In this document: piece after piece, positions 10,089 through 20,000 of the stretch | How positions within the stretch are numbered: the stretch's first letter is position 1 | How the letters are laid out: each line of letters starts with the position of its first letter | Source: JBFGCT01 sp963825565 | Lineage (GTDB): Bacteria > Actinomycetota > Acidimicrobiia > Acidimicrobiales > Ilumatobacteraceae | DNA length: 64,000 bases | Reading direction: 5' to 3' | Assembly (NCBI GenBank): GCA_963825565.1 | Contig: CAWGTW010000011.1 | Coordinates: 62,001 to 126,000, forward strand | Translations under genes and position numbers: made by a program | Notes under the pieces: generated by a model | Told to the model about the DNA's origin: nothing | Seen by the model: the letters and a program-made list of their open reading frames with translations, nothing else | Databases searched by the model: none

Positions 10089-11771
10089 GTGGAGAAGCAA
10101 TGGCCGGGTCGTCTGACCCGACGAGGATTCCTGGCCGGCACCGTTGCGGTGGCTGTTGCTGCCTGCAGTGACAGCGGCGAATCGAGTCAGCCGACATCGG
10201 GCACCGCTCCGCCGACCGACCCGACGACGACGACTGAGGCCACCACCACCACGACGTCAACCGTCCCGGTGACCACCACGACCGAGGTCCCGCCCCTTGC
10301 CTCGAATCCCTTCACGCTGGGAGTCGCGTCGGGTGACCCGCTCCCCGACTCGGTGATCCTCTGGACACGTCTGGTCCCCGACGAACAGCTCGCCGAGGAT
10401 GTGGACGTCGAGTGGGAGATCGCGACCGACCAGGGATTCGGCGAGATCGTCAACAGCGGTGTCGCAACTGCACCGACCTCACTAGGTCACTCTCTCCACG
10501 TCGAAGCCGGCGGGCTCGAGCCGGACCGCGAGTACTGGTACCGGTTCCGGGTGGGTGAGTTCGAGACCGATCCGGCGCGCACCCACACCTTCGCTGCGCC
10601 GGGCACGACCCCCGATCGTTTCCGGTTTGCCTTCTCGTCGTGCCAGAACTGGGAGCAGGGGTACTACGCCGCGTACCGCGACCTCGTCGAGCAGGGCGAC
10701 ATCGATGCCTTCGTCTTCCTCGGGGACTACATCTACGAGTACGCGAGCGGCGGCTACGCCGACGAACGGGGCCGTACGACCGGGCAGGACTTCGAGTGCG
10801 AGACCATCGAGCAGTACCGCGCTCGCTACGCGTTGTACCAGTCCGACCCGCTGCTCCAGGCCGCCCACGCCCTGGTGCCGTGGATCATCACGTGGGACGA
10901 CCACGAAGTCGACAACGACTACGCCGGCGACGACAGCGAGACCGACGACGAGCGCACGGCCTTCCTCCAACGGCGGGCGGCCGCGTACCAGGCATGGTAC
11001 GAACACATGCCGGTGCGCCTCGACCCGCCGAGCGGGCCGGACTACGAGATCTACCGCTCGTTCGCCCACGGGGACCTTGTCCGCTTCCACGTCCTCGACA
11101 CGCGCCAGTACCGCTCCGACCAACAGCGCAGTGCGCCGTTCGTACCCCAGCTCGGCGAGGCAGTCCAGGTCCGCGACGAGGAACTCGCGTGGTCGCCCGA
11201 ACACACGATGCTCGGTGAGGCACAGCAACAGTGGGTCACCGACGGTGTCGCCGATTCGGGTGCGATCTGGGACGTCCTCGCCCAACAGGTCTTCATGTTC
11301 GGCGGGAACGCCGTCGTCGGCGCCGAGCCCCCCGTCATCGTCGTCGACACGTGGGATGGCTACGCGGGCGTGCGCAAGGATCTCCTCGACGCGGTCGGAC
11401 GCGATGCCGACAACCTCGTCGTCTTGACCGGCGACTTCCATTCCGCGGCGGTGGCCGACCTGCGGTCGGACCCCTTCGACACCGATCTCCCGGTGATCGG
11501 TACCGAGTTCATGGCCAGCAGCATCTCGTCGTCGTTCTTCGACGACGACGACGTCGTCGAAGCGCTCGTCTCGGCCGCCCTCACCGCCAATCCGCACCTC
11601 AAGTGGTTCGACGCCCAGCGCGGCTACACCGTGTGCGAGGTCACTCCCGATCGCTGGCTGGCGGAGTTCCGCGCCGTCGCCGACCAGTTCGACGAGGCGT
11701 CGCCCGTCGACACCGTGAGCACTTGGGAGGTCCAGGCCGGCACGGCCGGAGCCACGCAACTCGAGTCGTAG
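10089..11771 (+). CDS. phoD: PhoD-type alkaline phosphatase, Tat-exported lipoprotein
   Basis: This is an extracytoplasmic phosphodiesterase/phosphomonoesterase of the PhoD family (metallophosphatase fold), likely used in phosphate scavenging. The N-terminus has a twin-arginine signal (TRRGFLAGTVAVAVAAC) whose C-region ends in a lipobox Cys. A Thr-rich linker of about 40 residues follows. The PhoD N-domain (LASNPFTLGVASGDPLPDS) and catalytic domain follow: FAFSSCQNWEQGYYAAYRD, FLGDYIYEYA, WDDHEVDNDYAGD, and LTGDFHSAAVADL for metal ligands. GTG 10089 is a good start because GGAGGG lies 4 bases before it; ATG 10068 is the alternative. The frame is intact through 561 residues. Confidence 0.95.
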   Translation: MEKQWPGRLTRRGFLAGTVAVAVAACSDSGESSQPTSGTAPPTDPTTTTEATTTTTSTVPVTTTTEVPPLASNPFTLGVASGDPLPDSVILWTRLVPDEQLAEDVDVEWEIATDQGFGEIVNSGVATAPTSLGHSLHVEAGGLEPDREYWYRFRVGEFETDPARTHTFAAPGTTPDRFRFAFSSCQNWEQGYYAAYRDLVEQGDIDAFVFLGDYIYEYASGGYADERGRTTGQDFECETIEQYRARYALYQSDPLLQAAHALVPWIITWDDHEVDNDYAGDDSETDDERTAFLQRRAAAYQAWYEHMPVRLDPPSGPDYEIYRSFAHGDLVRFHVLDTRQYRSDQQRSAPFVPQLGEAVQVRDEELAWSPEHTMLGEAQQQWVTDGVADSGAIWDVLAQQVFMFGGNAVVGAEPPVIVVDTWDGYAGVRKDLLDAVGRDADNLVVLTGDFHSAAVADLRSDPFDTDLPVIGTEFMASSISSSFFDDDDVVEALVSAALTANPHLKWFDAQRGYTVCEVTPDRWLAEFRAVADQFDEASPVDTVSTWEVQAGTAGATQLES

Positions 11772-12088
11772 TACCCGATCGCGTCGTCGACGGGAGCCCC
11801 CTGAGGGTGTGTCGCCCGCACGAGGTTCACAACGGCTCGCCGAACAGGACGTCGTCGTCAAACGACTCGTCCGATCACCAGGACACCAGCGGACCGACGC
11901 TGAACGTGACGCTCGACGACGTGTTCCCGGTGATCGGTCCGGTGATGATCGGCCTCGGCATCCTCTCCGAGATCTGATCGCGTCAAGACCCCAGAACGAC
12001 GACGACTCGAGGACTCCAAGCGATCCCAGTCGACGATCCACGATCGACACGAGGTCCACCACCTGGGCGCGGTCGATTCATCTGGGCG
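11772..12088. other. Intergenic region
   Basis: There are 317 bases between two rightward genes. No coding frame, RNA or clear hairpin could be supported. Confidence 0.4.
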
Positions 12089-12592
12089 ATGCTGGGCGAC
12101 ATGTTGCGACGACTCATCCAATTCCTTGTCGGCCTCCTTTTCGTCCTCGGGGTGTTCTTCGGGGTCATCCTCGGCGGCATGCGGTCGAAGTCACCGCCCA
12201 TCCTGAACGCCGTTCGACGGTTCAACCGCAGCGTGTCGAACCCTCGGCAGATGGCCACCGCCGGGTCGGCGGGTGCGTACGCGTCAGTGATCCGCCACGT
12301 CGGCCGCACCTCGGGGCGGGAGTACGAGACGCCGATCGGAGCAGTCGCGACCGAGGACGGCTTCGTCGTCGCGCTGCCGTACGGGACGAGCGCAGATTGG
12401 CTGAAGAACCTGCTCGCGACCGGGTCGGCGACGATCGTCGACGAAGGAAGCAAGTACCGGATCGACCAGCCCGAGGTCGTCCCGATGGCCGAGGCCATCG
12501 GCGACTTCCCACCCAACGAGCGGCGCATGTTGCGTGTGTTCGGTGTCGACGAGTGCCTCCGGGTGAGGCGGACCGAGTTGCGCGACACCTGA
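12089..12592 (+). CDS. F420-dependent nitroreductase-family (Ddn-like) membrane-anchored protein
   Basis: This is a 167-residue split-barrel protein of the deazaflavin-dependent nitroreductase family. An N-terminal hydrophobic helix (LIQFLVGLLFVLGVFFGVIL) should tether it to the membrane. The family core follows: YASVIRHVGRTSGREYETPI, where His-x-Gly-Arg-x-Ser-Gly is the hallmark, then GFVVALPYGTSADWLKNLLA and a conserved C-terminal strand region. The family uses F420H2 to reduce quinones or nitro compounds; the substrate is unknown here. ATG 12101 is a possible alternative start. Other F420-related split-barrel genes occur at 45.9, 46.8, 47.3 and 62.6 kb, so the host probably makes F420. Confidence 0.85.
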   Translation: MLGDMLRRLIQFLVGLLFVLGVFFGVILGGMRSKSPPILNAVRRFNRSVSNPRQMATAGSAGAYASVIRHVGRTSGREYETPIGAVATEDGFVVALPYGTSADWLKNLLATGSATIVDEGSKYRIDQPEVVPMAEAIGDFPPNERRMLRVFGVDECLRVRRTELRDT

Positions 12593-12937
12593 GCCGAAAC
12601 CGCCTCACCCGGGGATCCTCATGGGTTCACCTCGTTCTGGATCCGACCGGTGAGTATGCAGTGCCCTCGGGACGCCGGGACCTCCAACATCTCGCCGGAA
12701 GCGCGGCGCCTGTCAGATCGAGTCGACCCGCCATTTCGATTGGGTGGAATCAACGCGTCGAGCCGAACGAGCCCGCCGCAGGTCGCCGACGCCACCTGTC
12801 GGCCGGTCGGCCAACGCCCTACCGCCGACTGTCGATGGTCGCGTTGCGAGCGGCCGCTCGGCACCGTCGACCCGACTCGGTGCGCCGGTTCCCGAGTGAC
12901 GGATCGCGCCGCTCGAGTCGCGAGTGCCCAGTGGTCG
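12593..12937. other. Intergenic region
   Basis: These 345 bases lie between convergent genes. I found no supportable coding frame and no RNA gene. Confidence 0.4.
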
Positions 12938-13285
12938 TCACAGGTCGAGGTGGAGGCGGAGCGCATCGTCGAGTTGGTCCATGAGATGGAATGGAACGAT
13001 GCCGATCAAAACTCCGACACGTTCGACCGCCACGGAACGGATCTGTTCGGCTTGCGCCTTGGAGTCGACGTCAAGGCCGGTCTCGTCGGCGGGAAGCAGG
13101 GTCTGAAACGGGTAGACGCGGTCGATGTTGGACGTGACGGGAACGACGGTCACCACGCCCTGCGCGAGCCGCTGCGCTGTCGTGTTGGCGCCGTCGTTGC
13201 TGACGATGACGCCCGGGCGCGTGCGGGCAGCTTCGCTCCCGACAACGGGATCGAGGTTGACGAGGCGGATCTCGCTGCGGCGCAT
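12938..13285 (-). CDS. mazF: MazF/PemK-family toxin endoribonuclease
   Basis: This is a 115-residue SH3-like barrel protein of the type II toxin family that cleaves single-stranded mRNA. It shows MRRSEIRLVNLDPVVGSEA, ARTRPGVIVSND with the family Arg-Pro-x-Val-Ile-Val-Ser-Asn pattern, VVTVVPVTSN, and AEQIRSVAVERVG near the end. ATG 13285 was chosen because its first base is the last base of the antitoxin stop (TGATG), a translational-coupling arrangement. The pair would be autoregulated by the antitoxin. It lies in an accessory-looking stretch with another toxin pair 3 kb away. Confidence 0.92.
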   Translation of the reverse strand: MRRSEIRLVNLDPVVGSEAARTRPGVIVSNDGANTTAQRLAQGVVTVVPVTSNIDRVYPFQTLLPADETGLDVDSKAQAEQIRSVAVERVGVLIGIVPFHLMDQLDDALRLHLDL

Positions 13286-13497
13286 CAGGCGTCCGCAGTT
13301 GCGGTGTCCCAGGCGTCGCTGTCCGGATCGTCGGACCACTCCGCGAACGCAGCGGCGTACGAGTCGGTCAGTTCCGATGCTCGCAGCAGACGGATCGCGC
13401 GCTGCAGCGCTGCCGAGCGCGACGCGAACCGGTGGGTCTTGACGTAGTTGTCGAGAAACTCGATGTCTTCGTCGGGAACGCTCACGCTGACTTTCAT
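13285..13497 (-). CDS. Ribbon-helix-helix antitoxin, MazE/CopG-like
   Basis: This 70-residue protein lies immediately upstream of mazF. The first half fits a ribbon-helix-helix DNA-binding domain: a beta strand MKVSVSVPDEDIEFLDNYV, then FASRSAALQRAIRLLRASEL. The acidic C-terminal tail (EWSDDPDSDAWDTATADA) would be the disordered segment that wraps the toxin. Its stop overlaps the toxin start by one base. By analogy with known pairs it should neutralise MazF and repress its own promoter upstream of 13497. The fold and context make this secure; the exact antitoxin subfamily is not. Confidence 0.88.
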   Translation of the reverse strand: MKVSVSVPDEDIEFLDNYVKTHRFASRSAALQRAIRLLRASELTDSYAAAFAEWSDDPDSDAWDTATADA

Positions 13498-13839
13498 ACC
13501 GCGAGACTACCCGAGTAGCAAGACTGATGCTACCCCGGTTGGGTGGTCGGCCAGTGCTGACGAGCGGCACATGGTGCGCGTAGATCCTGCACGCCGACAC
13601 GGACTTCACCGTCCTCGCAAGACACACGAACCTCAGGACTCACGCGGCATGTCCGCAGTGACCTCGCCGACCGGGGAGGCGCGTCAGCTGGGGATCCACT
13701 ACCGGACGCGCGGTGCGAGCCACGAATCGCGTCTACGCGGCAATCGCGAGCGTCCGATTGTCGTTCCCCGATCGGACGCCGAGCGGGACCAGCGCGATAT
13801 TTGGGTGCCCCCGACCGGCAGAGCTGTGGAGCTCAGCAC
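13498..13839. other. Intergenic region upstream of the MazEF operon
   Basis: These 342 bases include the leftward promoter of the toxin-antitoxin pair and the 3' side of the pentapeptide gene. No gene is supported. Confidence 0.4.
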
Positions 13840-14898
13840 TCAAGCATGGCGAATTCGGTTGCCGAGAACGAAACCGAAGAGGCCGACCAGCGTGATGCCG
13901 AGAGCGGTCGCTGCGACGATCAACCATTGCGCAGCGGAGGTGGTCGCCAATCCATCTGGTGGGGTGTTGGTCATCACACGGGCGCTGAGGAGCAATGCGT
14001 CCGAGAACCCCTCCACCTGCTTGCCGTCCGCTTCGAAGCCGTCGACTGCGAGCATCGCGAGACTCAGGCCCACGACGAGACCTCCGAGACAACCGATGAC
14101 CCGCAATGGTCGTTCGCCGTGTCCACACGTCCAACCAGCCACGAGAGTGGCGATCCACCAGACCGTTGACCGGGCAGTGCGAGCAAGGCGACTCAGGTAC
14201 GCCTCGTGTGCGCTCCGCCGCCACACCCGCCAGGGTGCGGTTGCCCGGGCCTCGTCTTGTCGAGCCGCAAGGTAGGCCCAACTGGCGTCGCGAAATCGCC
14301 CTCTGCCCTCCCAATGAGACGAGACTGTGCGCCAGATCCGCGCGGCTTCGGCGTGACGACCAGCGAGAGCCCTCTGCATCGTCTCCGAGTTGATCGAGTC
14401 CCGCTCTGCTGCCCGTGAAAGGAACGCTTCGTACGCTTGACCATCCTCTTGTAGGAGCGGAGTGATCAGAGAGCTGCGCTCCAAGTGCGCGCCATCCAAG
14501 TTGAGGAGGTTCAAACTCGATCGACGGATCGTCGAGCGAGACAGGTCGACGTCATTGCCAAGCGTGGCTCGGTACAGGTCACAGCCGTCGAGGCTGGCGT
14601 CTTTGAAGCTCGATCTCGTCCAACTGCTGTACCGAAGGTCGCATCGGAGGAAACGGGCACCCTGCAACGCCGAGCCATCGATCTCCGCGCCCACCAGCAC
14701 ACAATCGATGAGGCTCGCTCCACGCGCAGAAAATCCCTTCAGCAGTGTTCGGGAATCCCGATGAGCGCTGAACACGACGCCTCGGATCGTGCGCCCGTCG
14801 AGATCGATCCCGACCATGGTCTTCCCGCTCAGGTCAAGTGGCGCCTCCCCATCGAGGAGCTTCTCGAGCTCCGCTTGGTTCACGATCTCGCTACTCAT
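13840..14898 (-). CDS. Pentapeptide-repeat membrane protein with degenerate ion-channel-like C-terminus
   Basis: The protein has 352 residues. Residues about 20-140 form pentapeptide repeats (A/L-D/S-L-x-x periodicity, as in LKGFSARGASLIDCVLVGAE and LNLLNLDGAHLERSSL), which fold as a right-handed quadrilateral helix. A helical linker follows, then hydrophobic helices near 240-285 and 320-345. The last part aligns by eye with the two-helix potassium-channel pore module seen in other pentapeptide fusions (DALLLSARV, a loop, then ITLVGLFGFVLGNRIR). The Thr-x-Gly-Tyr-Gly-Asp selectivity filter is replaced by TNTPPDG, so potassium selectivity is doubtful. Its start overlaps the 3' end of the HAD gene by 8 bases, so the two are co-translated. 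Function is unknown. Confidence 0.8.
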   Translation of the reverse strand: MSSEIVNQAELEKLLDGEAPLDLSGKTMVGIDLDGRTIRGVVFSAHRDSRTLLKGFSARGASLIDCVLVGAEIDGSALQGARFLRCDLRYSSWTRSSFKDASLDGCDLYRATLGNDVDLSRSTIRRSSLNLLNLDGAHLERSSLITPLLQEDGQAYEAFLSRAAERDSINSETMQRALAGRHAEAARIWRTVSSHWEGRGRFRDASWAYLAARQDEARATAPWRVWRRSAHEAYLSRLARTARSTVWWIATLVAGWTCGHGERPLRVIGCLGGLVVGLSLAMLAVDGFEADGKQVEGFSDALLLSARVMTNTPPDGLATTSAAQWLIVAATALGITLVGLFGFVLGNRIRHA

Positions 14899-15613
14899 CG
14901 AGAAGGCGTTGGATAGCCCGCACGATCAGGTCGGGCGAGTATGCACTCACGCGTGCTTCCGGTGGCTCATCCCATTCGGGTGGTCGGGAAGCTTGACCAT
15001 CCCTCTCGAGAAGGAGAACGGGCATCCCTGCCCGATGCGCGCCGACGACGTCGTCAAGTGGGTTGTCGCCGACATAGACACAGTCCTCGTGCCCTACGTT
15101 CATGAGCTCGAACGCTCGTTGGAAGATGCGCGTGTCCGGCTTCGCAGCTCGAACATCCGAGCTGAACACCACTGCGTCGAACAGGTCGTACAGACCGAAC
15201 ATCCTGAGCTCGGGCTCGGTGTAGGCGCGCTGCGTGTTCGACACGACGCCCAGCCGGCTATCTACAAGCGAATCCAGCACGCGATGCATCCCCGGGGCCA
15301 CACAGATCGAGCGAGTCGTGATCTGCCGGAAAACCAGCGCAGCCTCGGCCACCACGCTGCTCGCCGGGTCCTCGCCGAGTAGCGCTCCCCAGACCTCGCG
15401 GACATCGATGTCAGGGGGCGTTCCCGCGCTCGACGAGGCCAGCTCCATGCTGGTGGTCTCGTACGAGTGTGACAGGTTGTCCGCATCGACTCGCACCCCT
15501 CGATACCCGCACCAGTCGCTCATGAAGTCCCAGGTCTCCTGGGTGACGTGATCGCCGTCGAACTCGACGAGAGTCTGGAAGACGTCGAAGATCACGACGC
15601 TGCGGTGTCCCAC
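14891..15613 (-). CDS. HAD-superfamily hydrolase
   Basis: This is a 240-residue haloacid dehalogenase-type phosphatase. Motif I is VVIFDVFQTLVEF, where the second catalytic Asp of the usual Asp-x-Asp is replaced by Phe (Asp-Val-Phe). That is typical of dehalogenase-like or atypical members rather than standard phosphatases. Motif II is LGVVSNTQRAYTEPE, motif III the Lys in VRAAKPDTRIFQRAFE, and motif IV CVYVGDNPLDDVVGAHRAGM. A helical cap lies between motifs I and II. The start is taken as GTG 15613. It is first in an operon with the pentapeptide membrane protein, overlapping it by 8 bases. The substrate is unknown. Confidence 0.87.
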   Translation of the reverse strand: MGHRSVVIFDVFQTLVEFDGDHVTQETWDFMSDWCGYRGVRVDADNLSHSYETTSMELASSSAGTPPDIDVREVWGALLGEDPASSVVAEAALVFRQITTRSICVAPGMHRVLDSLVDSRLGVVSNTQRAYTEPELRMFGLYDLFDAVVFSSDVRAAKPDTRIFQRAFELMNVGHEDCVYVGDNPLDDVVGAHRAGMPVLLLERDGQASRPPEWDEPPEARVSAYSPDLIVRAIQRLLDE

Positions 15614-15943
15614 GGACCGAACGTAGCAGCGCGGTGAGTTGTGTCGGCGGCGTACGCCCGTTCGCCCGGCCGATTGGCGACACGCGGCAAACCTGGCAGC
15701 GGAGGTGTTCGGTCTCCCGGACCTGCGTTCGCTCGCCGACGCTCGCAGCTCCTGGCCGGTCACGATGGACGAGCCGTGCTGGCGACGGCTGACACGAGAC
15801 TGGCGGAGGTGCCGAACCTCAGCATCCCGGTCGAGCTCGTCGACCCAGGCGCACGAGGCCGGCGGTGCGACAGCCACCGCGTGGCGAATCCCTGCCCGAA
15901 CGGAGAGCGTGCGGCACTGTCTCACGCGTGATACGCTTGTCAC
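15614..15943. other. Divergent intergenic region
   Basis: These 330 bases lie between the leftward HAD gene and the rightward antitoxin. Weak open frames occur on both strands, but none has a start, ribosome site and family-like composition together. It probably holds two promoters. Confidence 0.4.
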
Positions 15944-16180
15944 ATGGGAGATGTCTCGATTCGCGAACTTCGGAACCATGGCGGCGAGGTCATCGACCGG
16001 GTAGCGCGAGGCGAGCGCCTCACGATCACTCGTAACGGCCGTCCGGTTGCCGAGCTGGCGCCGCTCCGCAATCCGCCCGCGAACTGCGAATCGCTCATCG
16101 CCCGCCGGCGCTCGCTTCCGCACGTCGATCCAGCTGCGATGCGTCGCGACCTCGACCAGGTTCTCGACAGCTCGGTGTGA
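15944..16180 (+). CDS. Phd/YefM-family antitoxin
   Basis: This is a 78-residue type II antitoxin. The N-terminal DNA-binding/dimer domain is characteristic: MGDVSIRELRNHGGEVIDRV, then ARGERLTITRNGRPVAELAP. The C-terminal tail (AAMRRDLDQVLDSSV) would bind the toxin. The toxin gene starts inside the last codons (GTGA overlap at 16177). The operon is probably autorepressed. This is confident from sequence and context. Confidence 0.93.
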   Translation: MGDVSIRELRNHGGEVIDRVARGERLTITRNGRPVAELAPLRNPPANCESLIARRRSLPHVDPAAMRRDLDQVLDSSV

Positions 16181-16593
16181 CGATGGCTCAAGGCATTCTC
16201 GACACGAGCACACTCATCCTGCTCGGTCGGATCTCCGACCGCGACACGCTTCCCGAGGAACCACTGATCACCGCCGTCACGCTTGCCGAGCTCTCGGTCG
16301 GCCCGCTGGTCGCCGCGACCGAAGCAGAACGCTCGGCCCGGCAGGCCCACCTGCAACTGGCCGAAGCGGACTTCGAGCCGCTGCCGTTCGACGCAGCCGC
16401 AGCCCGCTCATTCGGGGGCGTTGCGACATCCTTGCGACGTTCGGGCCGGAGACCCGCAGCCCGCGCTTACGACGCCTTGATCGCAGCGATCGCCCTGTCG
16501 AACCACCTTCCCGTGCACACCTGCAATCCGACAGACTTCGAAGGCATGGACGGCCTTGAGGTTGTTGCGGTCCCGCACCCGGAGAACGCGTAA
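16177..16593 (+). CDS. PIN-domain toxin (VapC-like)
   Basis: This is a 138-residue ribonuclease toxin. The PIN metal site is visible as ILDTSTLILLGRI (first Asp), TAVTLAELSVGPL (Glu), and the Asp of ARAYDALIAAIALSNHL, with HTCNPTDFEGMDGLEVV as the family C-terminal signature. Translation may begin at GTG 16177, overlapping the antitoxin stop by 4 bases, or at ATG 16183 two codons later. With the Phd-type antitoxin it forms a hybrid Phd-PIN module, an arrangement that is common in actinobacteria. Confidence 0.92.
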   Translation: MTMAQGILDTSTLILLGRISDRDTLPEEPLITAVTLAELSVGPLVAATEAERSARQAHLQLAEADFEPLPFDAAAARSFGGVATSLRRSGRRPAARAYDALIAAIALSNHLPVHTCNPTDFEGMDGLEVVAVPHPENA

Positions 16594-17059
16594 CGAGCCA
16601 CCGGGCCCGGCCCTGATCGGACCCGAATGCAAACGAGACGCGGACGGTTTCACCCTCGATCCTCGTGAGGGCCGTGTCACGGCCATCTGAGTTGTTGGTC
16701 GTTGGCCTGAAGCCGGCAGCATCGGAGTACTCGTAGCTCCAGGTCGCCAGAGTGATGTTTGAGTTCGCCAGGGTGAAGGTGCGCAGGCCATTTGCGGCGT
16801 GCACCGTCTCGGCCGGCCGCACGGCGAGCGGAGCGAACACGCGAGGATCGTCGTCCACACGCGGACGCCTGAGCCTTCAGCAGACGGCGTTCGTGTCGCA
16901 CGGCACGGGGTGTTCGGTGGCCACGTCGTGTGAGCGGTGGAGCGTGTCCCCGTGAAAGGGGCGATCGCCTCTTCCCAACCCGAAACAGGGCGACGACGGT
17001 AGGGGCCAGGAACGCGCGCTGGCGGAAGCAGCCCGCGACATGTCGAGAGGACGGTCGTC
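16594..17059. other. Intergenic region with a possible gene remnant on the minus strand
   Basis: Between 16600 and 16860 the minus strand reads a protein-like segment (FTLANSNITLATWSYEYSDA, then VRVSFAFGSDQGRARWLV) that looks like an extracellular domain. It lacks a convincing start and ribosome site and continues only by changing frame upstream of 16858. I treat it as a possible decayed or frameshifted small gene, not a supported one. The rest should contain the promoter of the following large gene. Confidence 0.3.
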
Positions 17060-20000
17060 ATGATGTCCAGGTCTGTCTCCGTGGTTGCCGGTGCCGTGCT
17101 CGTCGCAGCGGTGAGCGTCGGGCCGATCCCGACGCCTCGGGCTGCGGCTCAGACGGGACCCGGAATGATCGTCGACACCGTTTCCGATTGGGTGCGAGGT
17201 CTCGACTGGCCGGCGGACTCCTCACTGACTCTCACGATCGGCGACCCGGGGACGCCGGAGTACACCCAGGGTGCGACGGCTGACCCGCAGGGTCAGTCCT
17301 GGTTCGATCTGGCCTTCGACCTGCAGCCGGGGCAGCGGGTCACGCTCACCGATGAGACGACGACCATCTGGACCGTTCCGACACCGTTGCGAGTGACGGC
17401 GGTCGATGCCGATGCCGACACGGTGTCGGGAATCGCAGCTGCGGATCGCCCCGTGGGGGTCGAGGTCTTCGGCGGCCCGGCGCAGGAGGTCACACCGAAC
17501 GAGTTCGGCGCGTGGACCGCTGACTTCTCGCCCGGCAGCGGGTTCGAATTCGACCTGGTTCCGGGTGTCGGTGGAAACGCTCACCAGGACGACAACGGTT
17601 TCTGGACGCACGTCAACTGGCGGGTGCCGAATCCGCACTTCTGGGTCAACACCGATGGGTTTGGTTCTGCTGGGGTGGTCGGAAACGAGTGGGCGTCGAA
17701 TGGGTCGGTGACGATCGAGGTCGAATCGACCGTCGAGTCGCCTGACGCGACGTGGCCGACGGGCCCGGACGGGTCGTTCAACATGCCGCCGCAGGTGATG
17801 GTGGTCGAGGGTGATCTGGTGACGGTGACCGATGGGTCATCGACCAAGACATTGATCGTGTCGTCGCTGGGGGTCGCCGTCGACGCCGAGGCCGACACGG
17901 TCTCCGGTTCCGCTCCCGAGGGCACCGTGGTCTCGGTCGACGTCTTCGGTGGCCCGAATCAGGAGGTGGTCGCCAACAGCTCCGAGGTGTGGACCGCTGA
18001 CTTCTCGCCCGACAGCGGGTTCGAGTTCGACCTGATCCCAGGCACTCACGGAAGCGCGTTGCTGTCCGACAACGACGGTGACGCCACCAACCTCGGCTGG
18101 CGGGTGCCGAATCCGATCTTCTGGTTGTTCGTCCTGGGCGATGGGTACGCCTGGGTGAGCGGTAGCGGGTGGGCGTCGGACGGCTCGGTGACGATCGAGG
18201 TCGAATCGACCGTCGAGTCGCCTGACGCGACGTGGCCGACGGGCCCGGACGGGTCGTTCAACATGCCGCCGCAGGTGATGGTGGTCGAGGGTGATCTGGT
18301 GACGGTGACCGATGGGTCATCGACCAAGACATTGATCGTGTCGTCGCTGGCGGTCGTCGCCGACGCCGAGGCCGACACGGTCTCCGGTTCCGCTCCCGAG
18401 GGCACCGTGGTCTCGGTCGAGGTCTTCGGCGGCCCGAATCAGGAGGTGGTCGCCAACAGCGCCGAGGTGTGGACCGCTGACTTCTCGCCCGACAGCGGGT
18501 TCGAGTTCGACCTGATCCCGGGGACCAACGGAAGCGCAGCACACACCGACGATGACGGCGACACCACCTACGACATGTGGCAGGTGCCGAATCCGATCTT
18601 CTGGTTGAACACCGGCGCCGATGGTACCGCTGGGGTAAGTGGGAGTCAGTGGACGCCGAACGGGTCGGTGACGATCGAGGTCGATGCGACCATCGACTCG
18701 CCCGACGCGACGTCGCCGATCGGGCCGGACGGGTCGTTCAACTTGGGGTCACCGGCGATCATGGTGGCCGAGGGTGATCTGGTGACGGTGACCGATGGGT
18801 CATCGACCAAGACATTGATCGTGTCGGTCCTGGTCGTCGCCGTCGACGCCGAGGCCGACACGGTGTCCGGTTCCGCTCCCGAGGGCACGGTGGTCTCGGT
18901 CGGGGTCTTCGGTGGCCCGAATCAGGAGGTGGTCGCCAACAGCTCCGAGGTGTGGACCGCTGACTTCTCGTCCGGCAGCGGGTTCGAGTTCGACCTGGTC
19001 CCGGGGACCGACGGGAACGCTGTGCAGACCGACGACGACGGTGACGCCACCAACATCTACTGGCGGGTGCCGCCGGGGCCGTCGCTGCAGGTGGTCCTTC
19101 CGTCGGGTATCTACGCGCCGGCTGGTTGGCCGGACGGCGAGACCGTGGTCGTGGAGATCGACGACCCGGACACTCCCGCCGGCCCCGACTTCACCGGCAC
19201 GTCGGGTGTCGTGGGGCAGCCGTGTGGATCGGCCCCGTGCGGTCCGGGCGGCTGGGCCGTCTCCGCGGCTCCGTACGTGATCCAAGCCGGGGACGTGGTG
19301 ACCGCCGAGGTCGTCGGTGATCCGGCGATCTCGGTGACGCACGTCGTGCAACTCCTGTCGATCACCGAGGTCGACTTCGACGACGATCTCGTGACCGGAA
19401 CGGCCGCTCCTGGCACGACCCCGCAGGTCACGATCGGCCCCTTCGCAGCTGGTCGGAATCCGACCGCCGATGGAGCAGGGAACTGGACGGCGGACTTCTC
19501 CCCGGACAACCTGGGGGGCGAACCTCCCTACGACCTGACCGCGGCCGACACGATCGTGGCGATCGCGCGCGTTGGTCAGGGTTCGACCGTGGTCGTCATC
19601 TCCCCGCCGCCGCCGCCACCGATCGATCTGTCGGTGACGCCCAACGTCGGCCTCGCTGACGGTCAGATCGTCGCGTTGGACGGCACGGGCTGGCCGGGCG
19701 GCGAGACGCTCACGGTGAGCGAGTGCCGGCTCACGGTCCCGTTCTCCCCCGCGGCGTGCGACACGAACACCTCACAGTCCTTCACCGTCGGACCGGCAGG
19801 CACGATCACCGCAGGGTCCTATCAGGTGACGCGCGAGTTGGAACTCAGTTCCCCTGAGGGTGCGTACACGTTCGACTGCGGCGAACTGGTCGGCAACTGC
19901 GGCCTGGTCGGTGTGGTGTGGGCGGGCGCACCGTTGACGTCGCCGCTGCTGGCGATCGACTACCCGCACAACAATCCGATCGATTTCGCCGGCGCTCTGC

